The translations under genes and the position numbers were made by a program. The notes beneath the pieces were generated by a model, which saw only the letters and a list, made by a program, of their open reading frames with translations, was not told where the DNA came from and did no database searches. A DNA stretch of 18,559 nucleotides from BM714 sp964484935 (GTDB taxonomy: Bacteria; Bacillota; Clostridia; Peptostreptococcales; BM714): NCBI GenBank assembly GCA_964484935.1, contig CAZAFW010000030.1, forward strand, positions 1 through 18,559, written 5' to 3'. Positions 1 to 5,092 of the stretch are shown one piece after another; the first letter of the stretch is position 1, and the number at the start of each line of letters is the position of its first letter.

Positions 1-37
1 CCTTCCCCGAAAGGAAAGGCAGCCAGCCACCGAAAGG
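1..37 (+). ncRNA. Cyclic-di-GMP-I (GEMM) riboswitch, 3' portion of first tandem copy (cut by window edge)
   Basis: These 37 bases are identical to 121-157, the 3' half of the complete riboswitch that follows. They include the P3 distal arm and the conserved ACCGAAAGG end. The 5' half lies outside the window. Similarity continues past the aptamer: 38-50 resembles 158-170, the second copy's SD and start-codon region, but here the SD is degraded (AAAGGCAAG) and the ATG is replaced. This looks like a 120-bp duplication of aptamer plus expression platform, with the first copy no longer next to a gene. No clear terminator hairpin follows it. Confidence 0.8.
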
Positions 38-66
38 CAAGTTTTTTTATTTGCTCAAATATACAA

Positions 67-157
67 CTTTCAAACGATAAAGGCAAAACCGGTGAAAACC
101 GGCTACGCAAAGCTAAAGGGCCTTCCCCGAAAGGAAAGGCAGCCAGCCACCGAAAGG
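67..157 (+). ncRNA. Cyclic-di-GMP-I (GEMM) riboswitch, complete second tandem copy
   Basis: The sequence has the GEMM-I layout: GGCAAAACC, a P2 hairpin (88-102) capped by a GAAA tetraloop at 94-97, the ACGCAAAGC joint, a P3 arm around GGGCCTTCCCCGAAAGG, and the closing ACCG. By alignment to the Vc2 aptamer from memory, the ligand-contact equivalents are G83 (G20), A110 (A47) and C150 (C92). P1 can form between CTTTC (67-71) and GAAAG (152-156). The latter overlaps the SD AAAGGAG of the gene starting at 168, so ligand-stabilised P1 should hide the SD. Inference: a translational OFF switch, lowering expression of the secreted protein when c-di-GMP is high. Confidence 0.9.
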
Positions 158-167
158 AGAGTTTTTT

Positions 168-962
168 ATGCGCAAGATATTGGCGCTGATAATCACATTA
201 GTAGCAGTAGCGATGATGACAATGGGTGTTTCGGCCCAGGGAATAGATTCCATAGAGAACCTTGACAACGGAACTGTTGCTGTCAGGTATGAAAATGAAA
301 GCGGCAAGGCCATAAAACTGATGGTTGAAAAATCGGGCGAGAGATTCTTCTATGACTTGGATGAGGATGCCGAATCCATCCTTCCGCTGCAGTCGGGAGA
401 AGGAACCTACAGAGTTTGCGTTCTTGAGCAAAAGGTCGACAATCGCTACAGGGTGGCACTCAGCAAAAGGATCGAATATATCGCGGAAGACGAGAACGAG
501 TGTTTTACAAAGCCGATGGATATAATCGACTGGAACGAGGGAGACCCAATATACAAAAAGGCTCTTGCGCTTACAGAAGGCCTCGAAACAGACAATGAAA
601 AAATCATGGCTGTATATTCATTTGCAATAAACGCGTTCGACTATGACTACGACAAGATAAACCATATAGACGGAAGCTACGTGCCGGATCCCAACGCAAT
701 GCTTGAAGAGAAAAAGGGCATATGCTACGACTATTCTTCTGCATTTGCAGCAATGCTTCGCATAAACGGGATACCCACAAGGCTCGTAAAGGGCTACAAT
801 AACGATATCGATGTTTATCACGCATGGAATGAAGTATACAACTCCGAGACAGGTCTTTGGATGACTGTAGACACTACTTTCGATGCATATTACCTCGACA
901 ACGGAGTGGACTTTTCATTCGAAAAGAACGGTGCGGATTACGCGGTCGAACAAATCTTCTAA
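168..962 (+). CDS. Secreted transglutaminase-like cysteine protease family protein
   Basis: The product is 264 aa. Residues 1-23 form a signal peptide: Arg-Lys, a hydrophobic core, and a VSA cleavage site before Gln24, with no lipobox Cys. A small beta-rich segment (about 25-115) precedes a transglutaminase-like core at about 135-245. The catalytic triad is Cys186 in GICYDYS, His218 in YHAWNEV and Asp235 in TVDTTFD. The family includes peptidases and protein crosslinkers, so the reaction is not certain; the protein probably acts at or outside the cell surface. The ATG at 168 has SD AAAGGAGAG about 7 nt upstream, overlapping the riboswitch P1. A terminator follows directly, so the gene is monocistronic under c-di-GMP control. 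Confidence 0.88.
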   Translation: MRKILALIITLVAVAMMTMGVSAQGIDSIENLDNGTVAVRYENESGKAIKLMVEKSGERFFYDLDEDAESILPLQSGEGTYRVCVLEQKVDNRYRVALSKRIEYIAEDENECFTKPMDIIDWNEGDPIYKKALALTEGLETDNEKIMAVYSFAINAFDYDYDKINHIDGSYVPDPNAMLEEKKGICYDYSSAFAAMLRINGIPTRLVKGYNNDIDVYHAWNEVYNSETGLWMTVDTTFDAYYLDNGVDFSFEKNGADYAVEQIF

Positions 963-976
963 AAAAACGGAAACAG

Positions 977-1015
977 AAACGCCTTCCCATAAAAGAACGG
1001 GGAGGCGTTTTTTTT
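977..1015 (+). terminator. Intrinsic terminator of the transglutaminase-like gene
   Basis: The arms AAACGCCTTCCC (977-988) and GGGGAGGCGTTT (999-1010) form a 12-bp stem with one G-T wobble and a 10-nt loop, running into at least eight T residues. It starts 15 nt after the stop codon. Confidence 0.93.
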
Positions 1016-1066
1016 ATTGCTTTCTGCAAAACAGTTGTCAGTCGCCAGTTGTCAGTGGGCAGTGGG

Positions 1067-1143
1067 CAGCAAGTACAAAGCATTAAGACAAAGACATTTC
1101 GATGTTTTGTACTTGCTTTTGTTCTTTGCTTTTAATCCTTTTC
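1067..1143 (+). repeat. Hairpin module, copy A
   Basis: Identical to 1490-1567 except for one missing A. The 16-nt arms 1068-1083 and 1102-1117 pair fully, with one G-T wobble, around an 18-nt loop. They are followed by a T-rich stretch (TTTTGTTCTTTG), giving a terminator-like shape on the plus strand. Five GTNNNCA heptamers lie immediately 5' and ATCTGAC heptamers lie 3'. Confidence 0.85.
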
Positions 1144-1340
1144 CCGATATCTGACATCTGACATCTGCTCTTTATCTTTTCCAGACATCTGACATCTGAC
1201 AACCGCTTTTATCTTTTGTCTTTTGCTTTTTCTTTCCACTTTCTACTTGATTTCCTGCCCGCTGTTCTTGCTTCCCTGTCCTGTCAGTTTGCTGTGTCCT
1301 GCGCCTGAATTTCATACCTCTTTGTCTTTCAAAAAAATCT

Positions 1341-1387
1341 AAAATTCGCAAACTCGCTTCGCCTCGGGCCAAGGCCAAAGCGAATTT
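1341..1387. repeat. Hairpin element with T-tracts on both sides
   Basis: AAATTCGC (1342-1349) and GCGAATTT (1380-1387) are complementary. Inside them, CGCTTCGCCT (1355-1364) can pair with AGGCCAAAGCG (1372-1382) as an alternative nested stem. A run of seven A residues precedes the element (T7 on the minus strand) and T6 follows it on the plus strand, so it could terminate transcription in either direction. It may equally be a REP-like genomic repeat. Confidence 0.5.
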
Positions 1388-1489
1388 ATAACGATTTTTT
1401 CTAATCCAAAGTGGTGAAAAGAGCGGCTTGGCCAATGCTGCACAGTCAGGCAAGGAAGCAATGCTTGTCAGTCGTCAGTTTTCAGTTGT

Positions 1490-1567
1490 CAGCAAGTACA
1501 AAAGCATTAAGACAAAGACATTTCGATGTTTTGTACTTGCTTTTGTTCTTTGCTTTTAATCCTTTTC
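1490..1567 (+). repeat. Hairpin module, copy B
   Basis: Direct copy of 1067-1143, about 424 bp downstream and in the same orientation. Arms 1491-1507 and 1526-1541 pair with one bulged G, caused by an extra A relative to copy A. Four GTNNNCA heptamers lie 5' and degenerate ATCTGAC heptamers lie 3', so the whole composite order is repeated. The module is close to the 3' end of ribU on the other strand and might serve as its transcript end. Confidence 0.85.
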
Positions 1568-1607
1568 TGACATCTGAAATCTGATATCTGTATTTCCACT
1601 GTTCTTG

Positions 1608-2192
1608 CTACTTATGAAGAACAACAGAAATCTTTTTGTAAATAAGCAGTGTTATTATTGATATTGCGGCTCCTTTTACAAGGTTGAATGGAACAATTGC
1701 GTAAAGTACAAGAGTTTTCATATCGGTTATTGCGGCATTTGCAACTTGGCCCATTTCAATAATGATTTCAAGCGGCATTACCTTGGCGTAAAACGGCAGG
1801 AGTATGAAATAGTTGGCCAGTCCGCCTGCTATTGCCATTGAAACGGTTCCAACCGCCAATGCCTTGAAAGCCTGTGTTTTTGATTTCTTCATCTTGTAGA
1901 CGTAGCTTGCGGGGAAAACCAGCGCGGCTCCGACAATGAAGTTTGCAAGCTCGCCCACTCCTGCTGTTGAGGTTCTTGTGATGAAATGCAGAAAGTTTTT
2001 GATAAGCTCGATGGTCACACCTACGGCTGGGCCTAGCGCGAATCCTCCAACCAGTGCCGGCAAATCGCTCAAGTCAAGCTTGAGGAATGCCGGAAAGAGC
2101 GGAAGCGGCATTTCTATCATCATCAGCACGAAAGCGATTACGGACAAGACCGAGGTCTTGACCATTTTGTTTGTTGAACTTGTTCTTTTCAT
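1608..2192 (-). CDS. ribU: RibU, riboflavin-binding S component of an ECF transporter
   Basis: The product is 194 aa with about six hydrophobic helices, the size and pattern of ECF S-components. An N-terminal VIAFVLMMIEMPLPLFP helix and the LKLDLSDLPALVGGFALGP segment are typical of RibU, which binds riboflavin in the membrane and docks to the shared EcfT/EcfA module, encoded elsewhere. The ATG has SD GGGAGGAA (2197-2204) with proper spacing. Identification is strongly supported by the FMN riboswitch directly upstream. It is a single gene; no classical terminator follows, only the hairpin module at 1490-1567. Confidence 0.93.
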   Translation of the reverse strand: MKRTSSTNKMVKTSVLSVIAFVLMMIEMPLPLFPAFLKLDLSDLPALVGGFALGPAVGVTIELIKNFLHFITRTSTAGVGELANFIVGAALVFPASYVYKMKKSKTQAFKALAVGTVSMAIAGGLANYFILLPFYAKVMPLEIIIEMGQVANAAITDMKTLVLYAIVPFNLVKGAAISIITLLIYKKISVVLHK

Positions 2193-2212
2193 AATCTTCC
2201 TCCCAATATAAT

Positions 2213-2240
2213 ATGCCCTGGATCAGGGATTCCAGGGCAT
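2213..2240 (-). promoter_or_regulatory. Hairpin in the ribU leader, probable FMN riboswitch expression platform
   Basis: ATGCCCTGG and CCAGGGCAT form a perfect 9-bp stem with a 10-nt loop, between the FMN aptamer and the ribU SD. Downstream in the transcript is AUUAUAUU rather than a uridine run, so a strong intrinsic terminator is not evident. The loop contains CCCTGA, complementary to TCAGGG at the 5' edge of the aptamer (2363-2368), which could provide an alternative fold. Whether control is by termination or translation cannot be decided by reading. Confidence 0.55.
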
Positions 2241-2260
2241 TAAGTATCGTTATAGTATAG

Positions 2261-2375
2261 TTTTCTTCTCTCATCCAGACTTTAACTGTCGGCTTCGGAA
2301 ATTATCCGAATCAACCGATTTCTCGGCTCGCGGGCTTTACCGCCGGTAGGGAATTGCACCCAACCCTGAAGAAAA
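2261..2375 (-). ncRNA. FMN riboswitch (RFN element)
   Basis: Read on the minus strand, the conserved RFN blocks appear in order: TTCAGGG, AATTCCCTACCGGCGGT, AGCCCGCGAGCC, the GATTCGGATAATTTCCGAAGCCGAC hairpin region (described in parts: GATTCGG, then TTCCGAAGCCGAC), and AGTCTGGATGAGAGAAGA. Helix P1 forms from TTTTCTTC (2375-2368) with GAAGAAAA (2268-2261). FMN binding normally shuts off riboflavin uptake and synthesis genes, matching ribU downstream. Confidence 0.96.
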
Positions 2376-2394
2376 TATTCAATTTTCTAAAAGG

Positions 2395-2423
2395 ATTATA
2401 ACACTGATTCTTTTAGCCGTCAA
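2395..2423 (-). promoter_or_regulatory. Sigma-A promoter of ribU
   Basis: On the minus strand the -35 is TTGACG (2423-2418) and the -10 is a perfect TATAAT (2400-2395), separated by exactly 17 nt. The transcript would start about 10 nt before the FMN riboswitch. Confidence 0.88.
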
Positions 2424-2468
2424 ATGTATGTTTTCAAAAACCGGGGAGAGAACTTTTTGATGTGTTTG

Positions 2469-2477
2469 TGGTAGAAT
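2469..2477 (+). promoter_or_regulatory. Possible extended -10 promoter of plsY
   Basis: TGGTAGAAT fits an extended -10 (TGn followed by TAGAAT), 38 nt before the plsY ATG. No good -35 is seen at the right distance, so this is weak. Confidence 0.35.
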
Positions 2478-2514
2478 AAAGCCAAAGATCAACTGCCATT
2501 GGAGGCTGACCATT

Positions 2515-3111
2515 ATGATCGGATCGATAGTTTTGGGATATCTGCTTGGGAATTTTCAGACGGCGTACTTAATCGGTAAATTCTTCGGTAAAATCGACAT
2601 AAGGCAAAAGGGCTCGTCGAACGCAGGGGCTTCAAACGTAACCCAGGTGATGGGATGGAAATTCGGAGTACTTACCGCTCTTGCTGACATACTGAAGGCT
2701 TTTCTGGCGGTTGAAATCTCGTTTTTGATTTTCGGAGGACCAGTCGAGGCCTTTACAGCCGGGACCTTCGCGGTTTTGGGGCACATGTTTCCGTTTTATT
2801 TAAAATTCAAGGGAGGAAAGGGCTTGGCTTCGCTGGTTGGCATGATGCTGGCCTTTAGGCCTGAAATAGGCTTGGCCATGATGGCTTCGGTTTTGTTTTT
2901 GACCATAGCCACGGATTACATAGCCGTCGGTTCACTGACCGTATATTTGGGATTGCCCGTACTGCTGTTTTTTTACGGCTTGGACTCCGTTGTTGTCTTC
3001 GAAGCCACAGTGCTTGCCATTGTGGGACTTGGCATGCACATCGGAAACATCAAAAAAATAATAAGGAAAGAAGAAAAAGGACTTCGCGCCACAATAAGAA
3101 GCAGAAAGTAG
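2515..3111 (+). CDS. plsY: PlsY-type acyl-phosphate:glycerol-3-phosphate acyltransferase
   Basis: The 198-aa multi-spanning membrane protein would transfer acyl groups from acyl-phosphate to glycerol-3-phosphate, the first step of phospholipid synthesis. The three PlsY motifs are present: GSSNAGASN at 33-41, GHMFPFYLKFKGGKG around 89-103, and HIGNIKK at 175-181. Motif 1 departs from the usual GSGNPGATN (Ser for Gly, Ala for Pro, Ser for Thr), so this may be a divergent PlsY or a paralogue. The ATG has SD GGAGG 9 nt upstream. The last codons and stop (AGA AAG TAG) are made of the heptamer repeat that continues downstream. The nearby FASII operon fits its role. Confidence 0.88.
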   Translation: MIGSIVLGYLLGNFQTAYLIGKFFGKIDIRQKGSSNAGASNVTQVMGWKFGVLTALADILKAFLAVEISFLIFGGPVEAFTAGTFAVLGHMFPFYLKFKGGKGLASLVGMMLAFRPEIGLAMMASVLFLTIATDYIAVGSLTVYLGLPVLLFFYGLDSVVVFEATVLAIVGLGMHIGNIKKIIRKEEKGLRATIRSRK

Positions 3112-3172
3112 AAAGTGGAAAGTGGAAAGTGGAAAGTGGAAAGTGGAAAGTGGAAAGTGGAAAGTGGAAAGA
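3103..3172 (+). repeat. Heptanucleotide tandem array (AGAAAGT/GGAAAGT)
   Basis: Ten consecutive 7-bp units: two AGAAAGT (3103-3116), seven GGAAAGT (3117-3165) and a final GGAAAGA (3166-3172). The plsY stop codon lies at the junction of units one and two. The same heptamer family occurs on the other strand at 1232-1245. Copy number is likely to vary between strains through slippage. Confidence 0.95.
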
Positions 3173-3312
3173 AAAAGCGTTTAGGTCAAAAGATTTAAAG
3201 ACAGCTTGAAATAAAAGACGGAACAGTAAAAGATTACATTCAAAAAATATAAAGCAATTATCCTTATGTCAACTTAAGAACGCAGATAAAAAAATAGTGA
3301 ATTCAAATAACA
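3173..3312. other. A/T-rich intergenic stretch between plsY and the FabK-like gene
   Basis: There is no intact gene. In one plus-strand frame, 3199-3297 reads as a plausible but stop-interrupted peptide (LEIKDGTVKDYIQK, one stop, then NYPYVNLRTQIKK), possibly a decayed coding remnant. I cannot name its source. Confidence 0.4.
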
Positions 3313-3340
3313 AACGTCCAGCAAATATGCCGGACGTTTT
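3313..3340 (-). terminator. Terminator hairpin between convergent plsY and the FabK-like gene
   Basis: AACGTCCAGC and GCCGGACGTT form a 10-bp stem around a 6-nt loop. In the minus-strand transcript the odd pair is a tolerated G-U, and in the plus-strand transcript an A-C mismatch, so it suits the minus-strand gene better. T-rich stretches flank both sides, so it may act in both directions. It lies 13 nt beyond the minus-strand stop codon. Confidence 0.75.
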
Positions 3341-3352
3341 GATGTTTTAAAT

Positions 3353-4432
3353 TTACAAATTCGCTTCCGCTTCAGTCACCAGTTCGTCCATAAGCTCCTG
3401 AACAGGCACTATCTTGTCAACTTTGCAGCCTTCGGATCCTATGAATACCAGTCCGTCCTCCACATCGCCCTCTACAGCCTTCACAAGCGCTTCTGTTATG
3501 CAATAGGGAGCCGTTGCCGGATTGCAGGCCTTGAGGCACCTGAAGCACTTTTTGATTTTCTTTCCGGATTCCTCGACTGTCTTGACATGATTGTTGTATA
3601 GAGCCCTTCCCGGCATTCCGAGCGGACTCACCACAATCTTTATTTCATCTTCATTCGAATTCACATATGCTTCCTTGAAATTTCTGTGGGCGTCGCATTC
3701 GTCGGTTGCAACGAAACGGGTGGCCATCTGCACCCCCGAGGCACCCAGTTTTATGAATTCGGCAATTTCTTTCCCGGTATAGATTCCGCCGGCGGCGACA
3801 ACCGGAATTTTCTTGCCGAAGGCTTCCTCGAAAGGCTTGAGGATTTCAATCACGCCTGAAACTATATCCTTCAGGCTTGGCAGAACTGGCTTGGAAAGGA
3901 CTTCGGGACTGAAGCCCAGGTGGCCTCCCGCTTTTGGCCCTTCGACTACCACAAGGTCCGGGAGATAGTTGTATTTTTTCGTCCAAAGCTTTGTTATCAC
4001 TTTCGCTCCCTTGGCTGAAGATACAATGGGAGCTATTTTTGTTACCGAATTCTTGACCATTCCAGGAAGGTTTGTTGGAAGTCCGGCTCCCGATATTATA
4101 AGATTCACCTTTTCTTCAACACATACGCGGACCTGCTCGGCATAATTGTTTGTTGCCGTCATTATGTTTACGCCCAATATTCCGTTGGGGCTCATGCTTT
4201 TGGCCTTCTGTATTTCTTTTCTCAGTCCCCTTAGGTTTGCCGAGTCGTTGTCGCTTTCGAAATCGGGTTCCCTAAATCCAACCTGAGCGGCTGATATTAC
4301 TCCGATTCCTCCGGCATTTGCGACGGCGGAGGCAAGCGACGACATTGATACCCCTATGCCCATGCCTCCCTGTATTATAGGTATGCGGGCAGTCAAACCG
4401 TTTATTGTCAATGGTTTTAGTTTCAAATTCAT
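3353..4432 (-). CDS. FabK-like / nitronate monooxygenase family flavin oxidoreductase, in the putative FabT regulon
   Basis: The 359-aa FMN-dependent TIM-barrel protein shares with the fabK product at 6364 the segments IIQGGM (19-24), GVNIM (87-91), ISGAG, AGGHLG (168-173, His171 matching the FabK active-site His), PVVAAGGI and GASGVQMATRF. Near the C terminus it has cysteines at about 296, 299, 303 and 311 (C-x2-C-x3-C-x7-C), which fabK lacks. It could be a nitronate monooxygenase, a second enoyl-ACP reductase, or another flavin reductase. The start chosen, MNLKLKPL, fits the family and has AAAGGAG just upstream, though spacing is tight; an upstream in-frame Met at 4561 would run through the promoter and operators. 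It is divergent from fabT and shares its operator type, suggesting a lipid-related role. Confidence 0.85.
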   Translation of the reverse strand: MNLKLKPLTINGLTARIPIIQGGMGIGVSMSSLASAVANAGGIGVISAAQVGFREPDFESDNDSANLRGLRKEIQKAKSMSPNGILGVNIMTATNNYAEQVRVCVEEKVNLIISGAGLPTNLPGMVKNSVTKIAPIVSSAKGAKVITKLWTKKYNYLPDLVVVEGPKAGGHLGFSPEVLSKPVLPSLKDIVSGVIEILKPFEEAFGKKIPVVAAGGIYTGKEIAEFIKLGASGVQMATRFVATDECDAHRNFKEAYVNSNEDEIKIVVSPLGMPGRALYNNHVKTVEESGKKIKKCFRCLKACNPATAPYCITEALVKAVEGDVEDGLVFIGSEGCKVDKIVPVQELMDELVTEAEANL

Positions 4433-4458
4433 GGTCTCCTTTAAAGTTGTTTTAAATG

Positions 4459-4473
4459 CTTTGATACTCAAAG
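4459..4473 (-). promoter_or_regulatory. FabT-type operator of the FabK-like gene
   Basis: CTTTGATACTCAAAG is an inverted repeat of the TTTGA-N3-TCAAA type described for FabT in streptococci and relatives. It overlaps the last base of the -10 and the start site of the minus-strand promoter, a position suited to repression. Confidence 0.8.
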
Positions 4474-4500
4474 TATAAGCAAAAGGCCTTTTTCTGTCAA
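4472..4500 (-). promoter_or_regulatory. Sigma-A promoter of the FabK-like gene
   Basis: On the minus strand, TTGACA (4500-4495) is followed by a 17-nt spacer and TATACT (4477-4472). The next bases are the operator, as in the mirror-image fab promoter. Confidence 0.9.
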
Positions 4501-4521
4501 CCTTTGTGCGGTGGATAAATA

Positions 4522-4550
4522 TTGACAAAGAATTTAATCCGGTATATACT
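4522..4550 (+). promoter_or_regulatory. Sigma-A promoter of the fabT-fabZ operon
   Basis: TTGACA (4522-4527), a 17-nt spacer (4528-4544) and TATACT (4545-4550). The final T of the -10 is the first base of a TTTGA-N3-TCAAA operator. Confidence 0.92.
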
Positions 4551-4562
4551 TTGAAAGTCAAA
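4550..4562 (+). promoter_or_regulatory. FabT-type operator 1 of the fab operon
   Basis: TTTGAAAGTCAAA, abutting the -10 and covering the probable start site. It is the same element in the same position as in the divergent promoter. Confidence 0.8.
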
Positions 4563-4567
4563 ACAAT

Positions 4568-4590
4568 AATGCTTTGAATATCAAAGCATT
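4568..4590 (+). promoter_or_regulatory. FabT-type operator 2, extended palindrome
   Basis: A perfect inverted repeat with 10-bp arms (AATGCTTTGA and TCAAAGCATT) around ATA, containing the TTTGA-N3-TCAAA core at 4573-4585. Its centre is 23 bp from that of operator 1, about two helical turns, which would favour side-by-side dimers. It lies in the fab leader upstream of the fabT SD. Confidence 0.82.
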
Positions 4591-4628
4591 AACGGTTGAG
4601 GACAAATGGTTTAAGGAGGTGACGGTTT

Positions 4629-5078
4629 TTGTCTGATACTTCAAGAGTTTTAAATGAAATACTGGTTGAGCTGTTTTGGAACATTCTCAACATTGAGGAA
4701 AAGGAACTCAAGCGCATGGGCTGTCTTTTATCCATGACAGAGATGCATACAATAGAACAGATAGGTTTGGGGAAACCACAATCCATGAGCGTTGTGGCAA
4801 AAAAACTAAATATTACCATTGGAACACTCACTACGTCCATAAATCGCCTGGTCACTAAGGGATATGTCGAAAGAAACAGGAATCAGCAGGATCGGCGGAT
4901 TGTAGAAATAAACCTGACCAACAAAGGCAAGGAAGCATACCTCATGCATGCAAGATTTCACGAAGGCATGGTAAAGGGTGTGATGGAGGATTTAAAGATA
5001 CAAGACGACAAGCAGCTGATAAAAGCGCTTGACAATCTAAACGAATATTTCAAAGAGAAATATCAAGCAGACAAATAG
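4629..5078 (+). CDS. fabT: FabT-like MarR-family repressor of fatty acid synthesis
   Basis: 149 aa. It has a winged helix-turn-helix typical of MarR: recognition region MSVVAKKLNITIGTLTTSINRLV (parts of 53-75) and a wing containing DRR (88-90), flanked by dimerisation helices. It is the first gene of the FASII operon, as in streptococci and enterococci, where FabT is assisted by acyl-ACP and represses its own operon. The start is TTG at 4629: it lies 8 nt after a strong AAGGAGGT, and there is no suitable ATG until about residue 30. Operators at 4550 and 4568 imply autoregulation, and that at 4459 control of the divergent gene. Confidence 0.9.
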   Translation: MSDTSRVLNEILVELFWNILNIEEKELKRMGCLLSMTEMHTIEQIGLGKPQSMSVVAKKLNITIGTLTTSINRLVTKGYVERNRNQQDRRIVEINLTNKGKEAYLMHARFHEGMVKGVMEDLKIQDDKQLIKALDNLNEYFKEKYQADK

Positions 5079-5092
5079 AAAGGGGTGGCTGA

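Larger units (their letters stand above)
1016..1607. repeat. Gene-free repeat region: heptamer arrays, duplicated hairpin module, hairpin element
   Basis: I see no credible gene in these 590 bp. The stretch holds GTNNNCA heptamers at 1034-1068 and 1464-1491, ATCTGAC heptamers at 1149-1169, 1187-1200 and 1565-1592, and CTTTCCA/CTTTCTA heptamers at 1232-1245, which are the reverse complement of the array at 3103. It also holds two copies of a 77-78 bp hairpin module (1067-1143 and 1490-1567) and a separate hairpin element at 1341-1387. Long pyrimidine-rich runs separate these. Open frames across it are short, basic and low in complexity, and translate the repeats. Confidence 0.75.

Noticed and set aside
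1172..1453. 93-codon minus-strand open frame across the repeat region
   Set aside because: Its C-terminal half merely translates the repeats into Lys/Gln/Arg-rich sequence, it crosses the 1341 hairpin element, and it has no recognised domain.
1067..1567. Two direct copies as ends of an insertion sequence or MITE
   Set aside because: The copies are direct rather than inverted, there is no transposase or target-site duplication visible, and each has heptamer arrays instead of transposon ends.
3103..3172. Short regular repeats as a CRISPR array
   Set aside because: The units are 7 bp and directly abutting, with no spacers, and no cas genes are present.
4433..4561. 43-residue N-terminal extension of the FabK-like protein
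   Set aside because: It would be translated from the operator, -10 and -35 region itself; the family start and an SD lie at 4432-4443.
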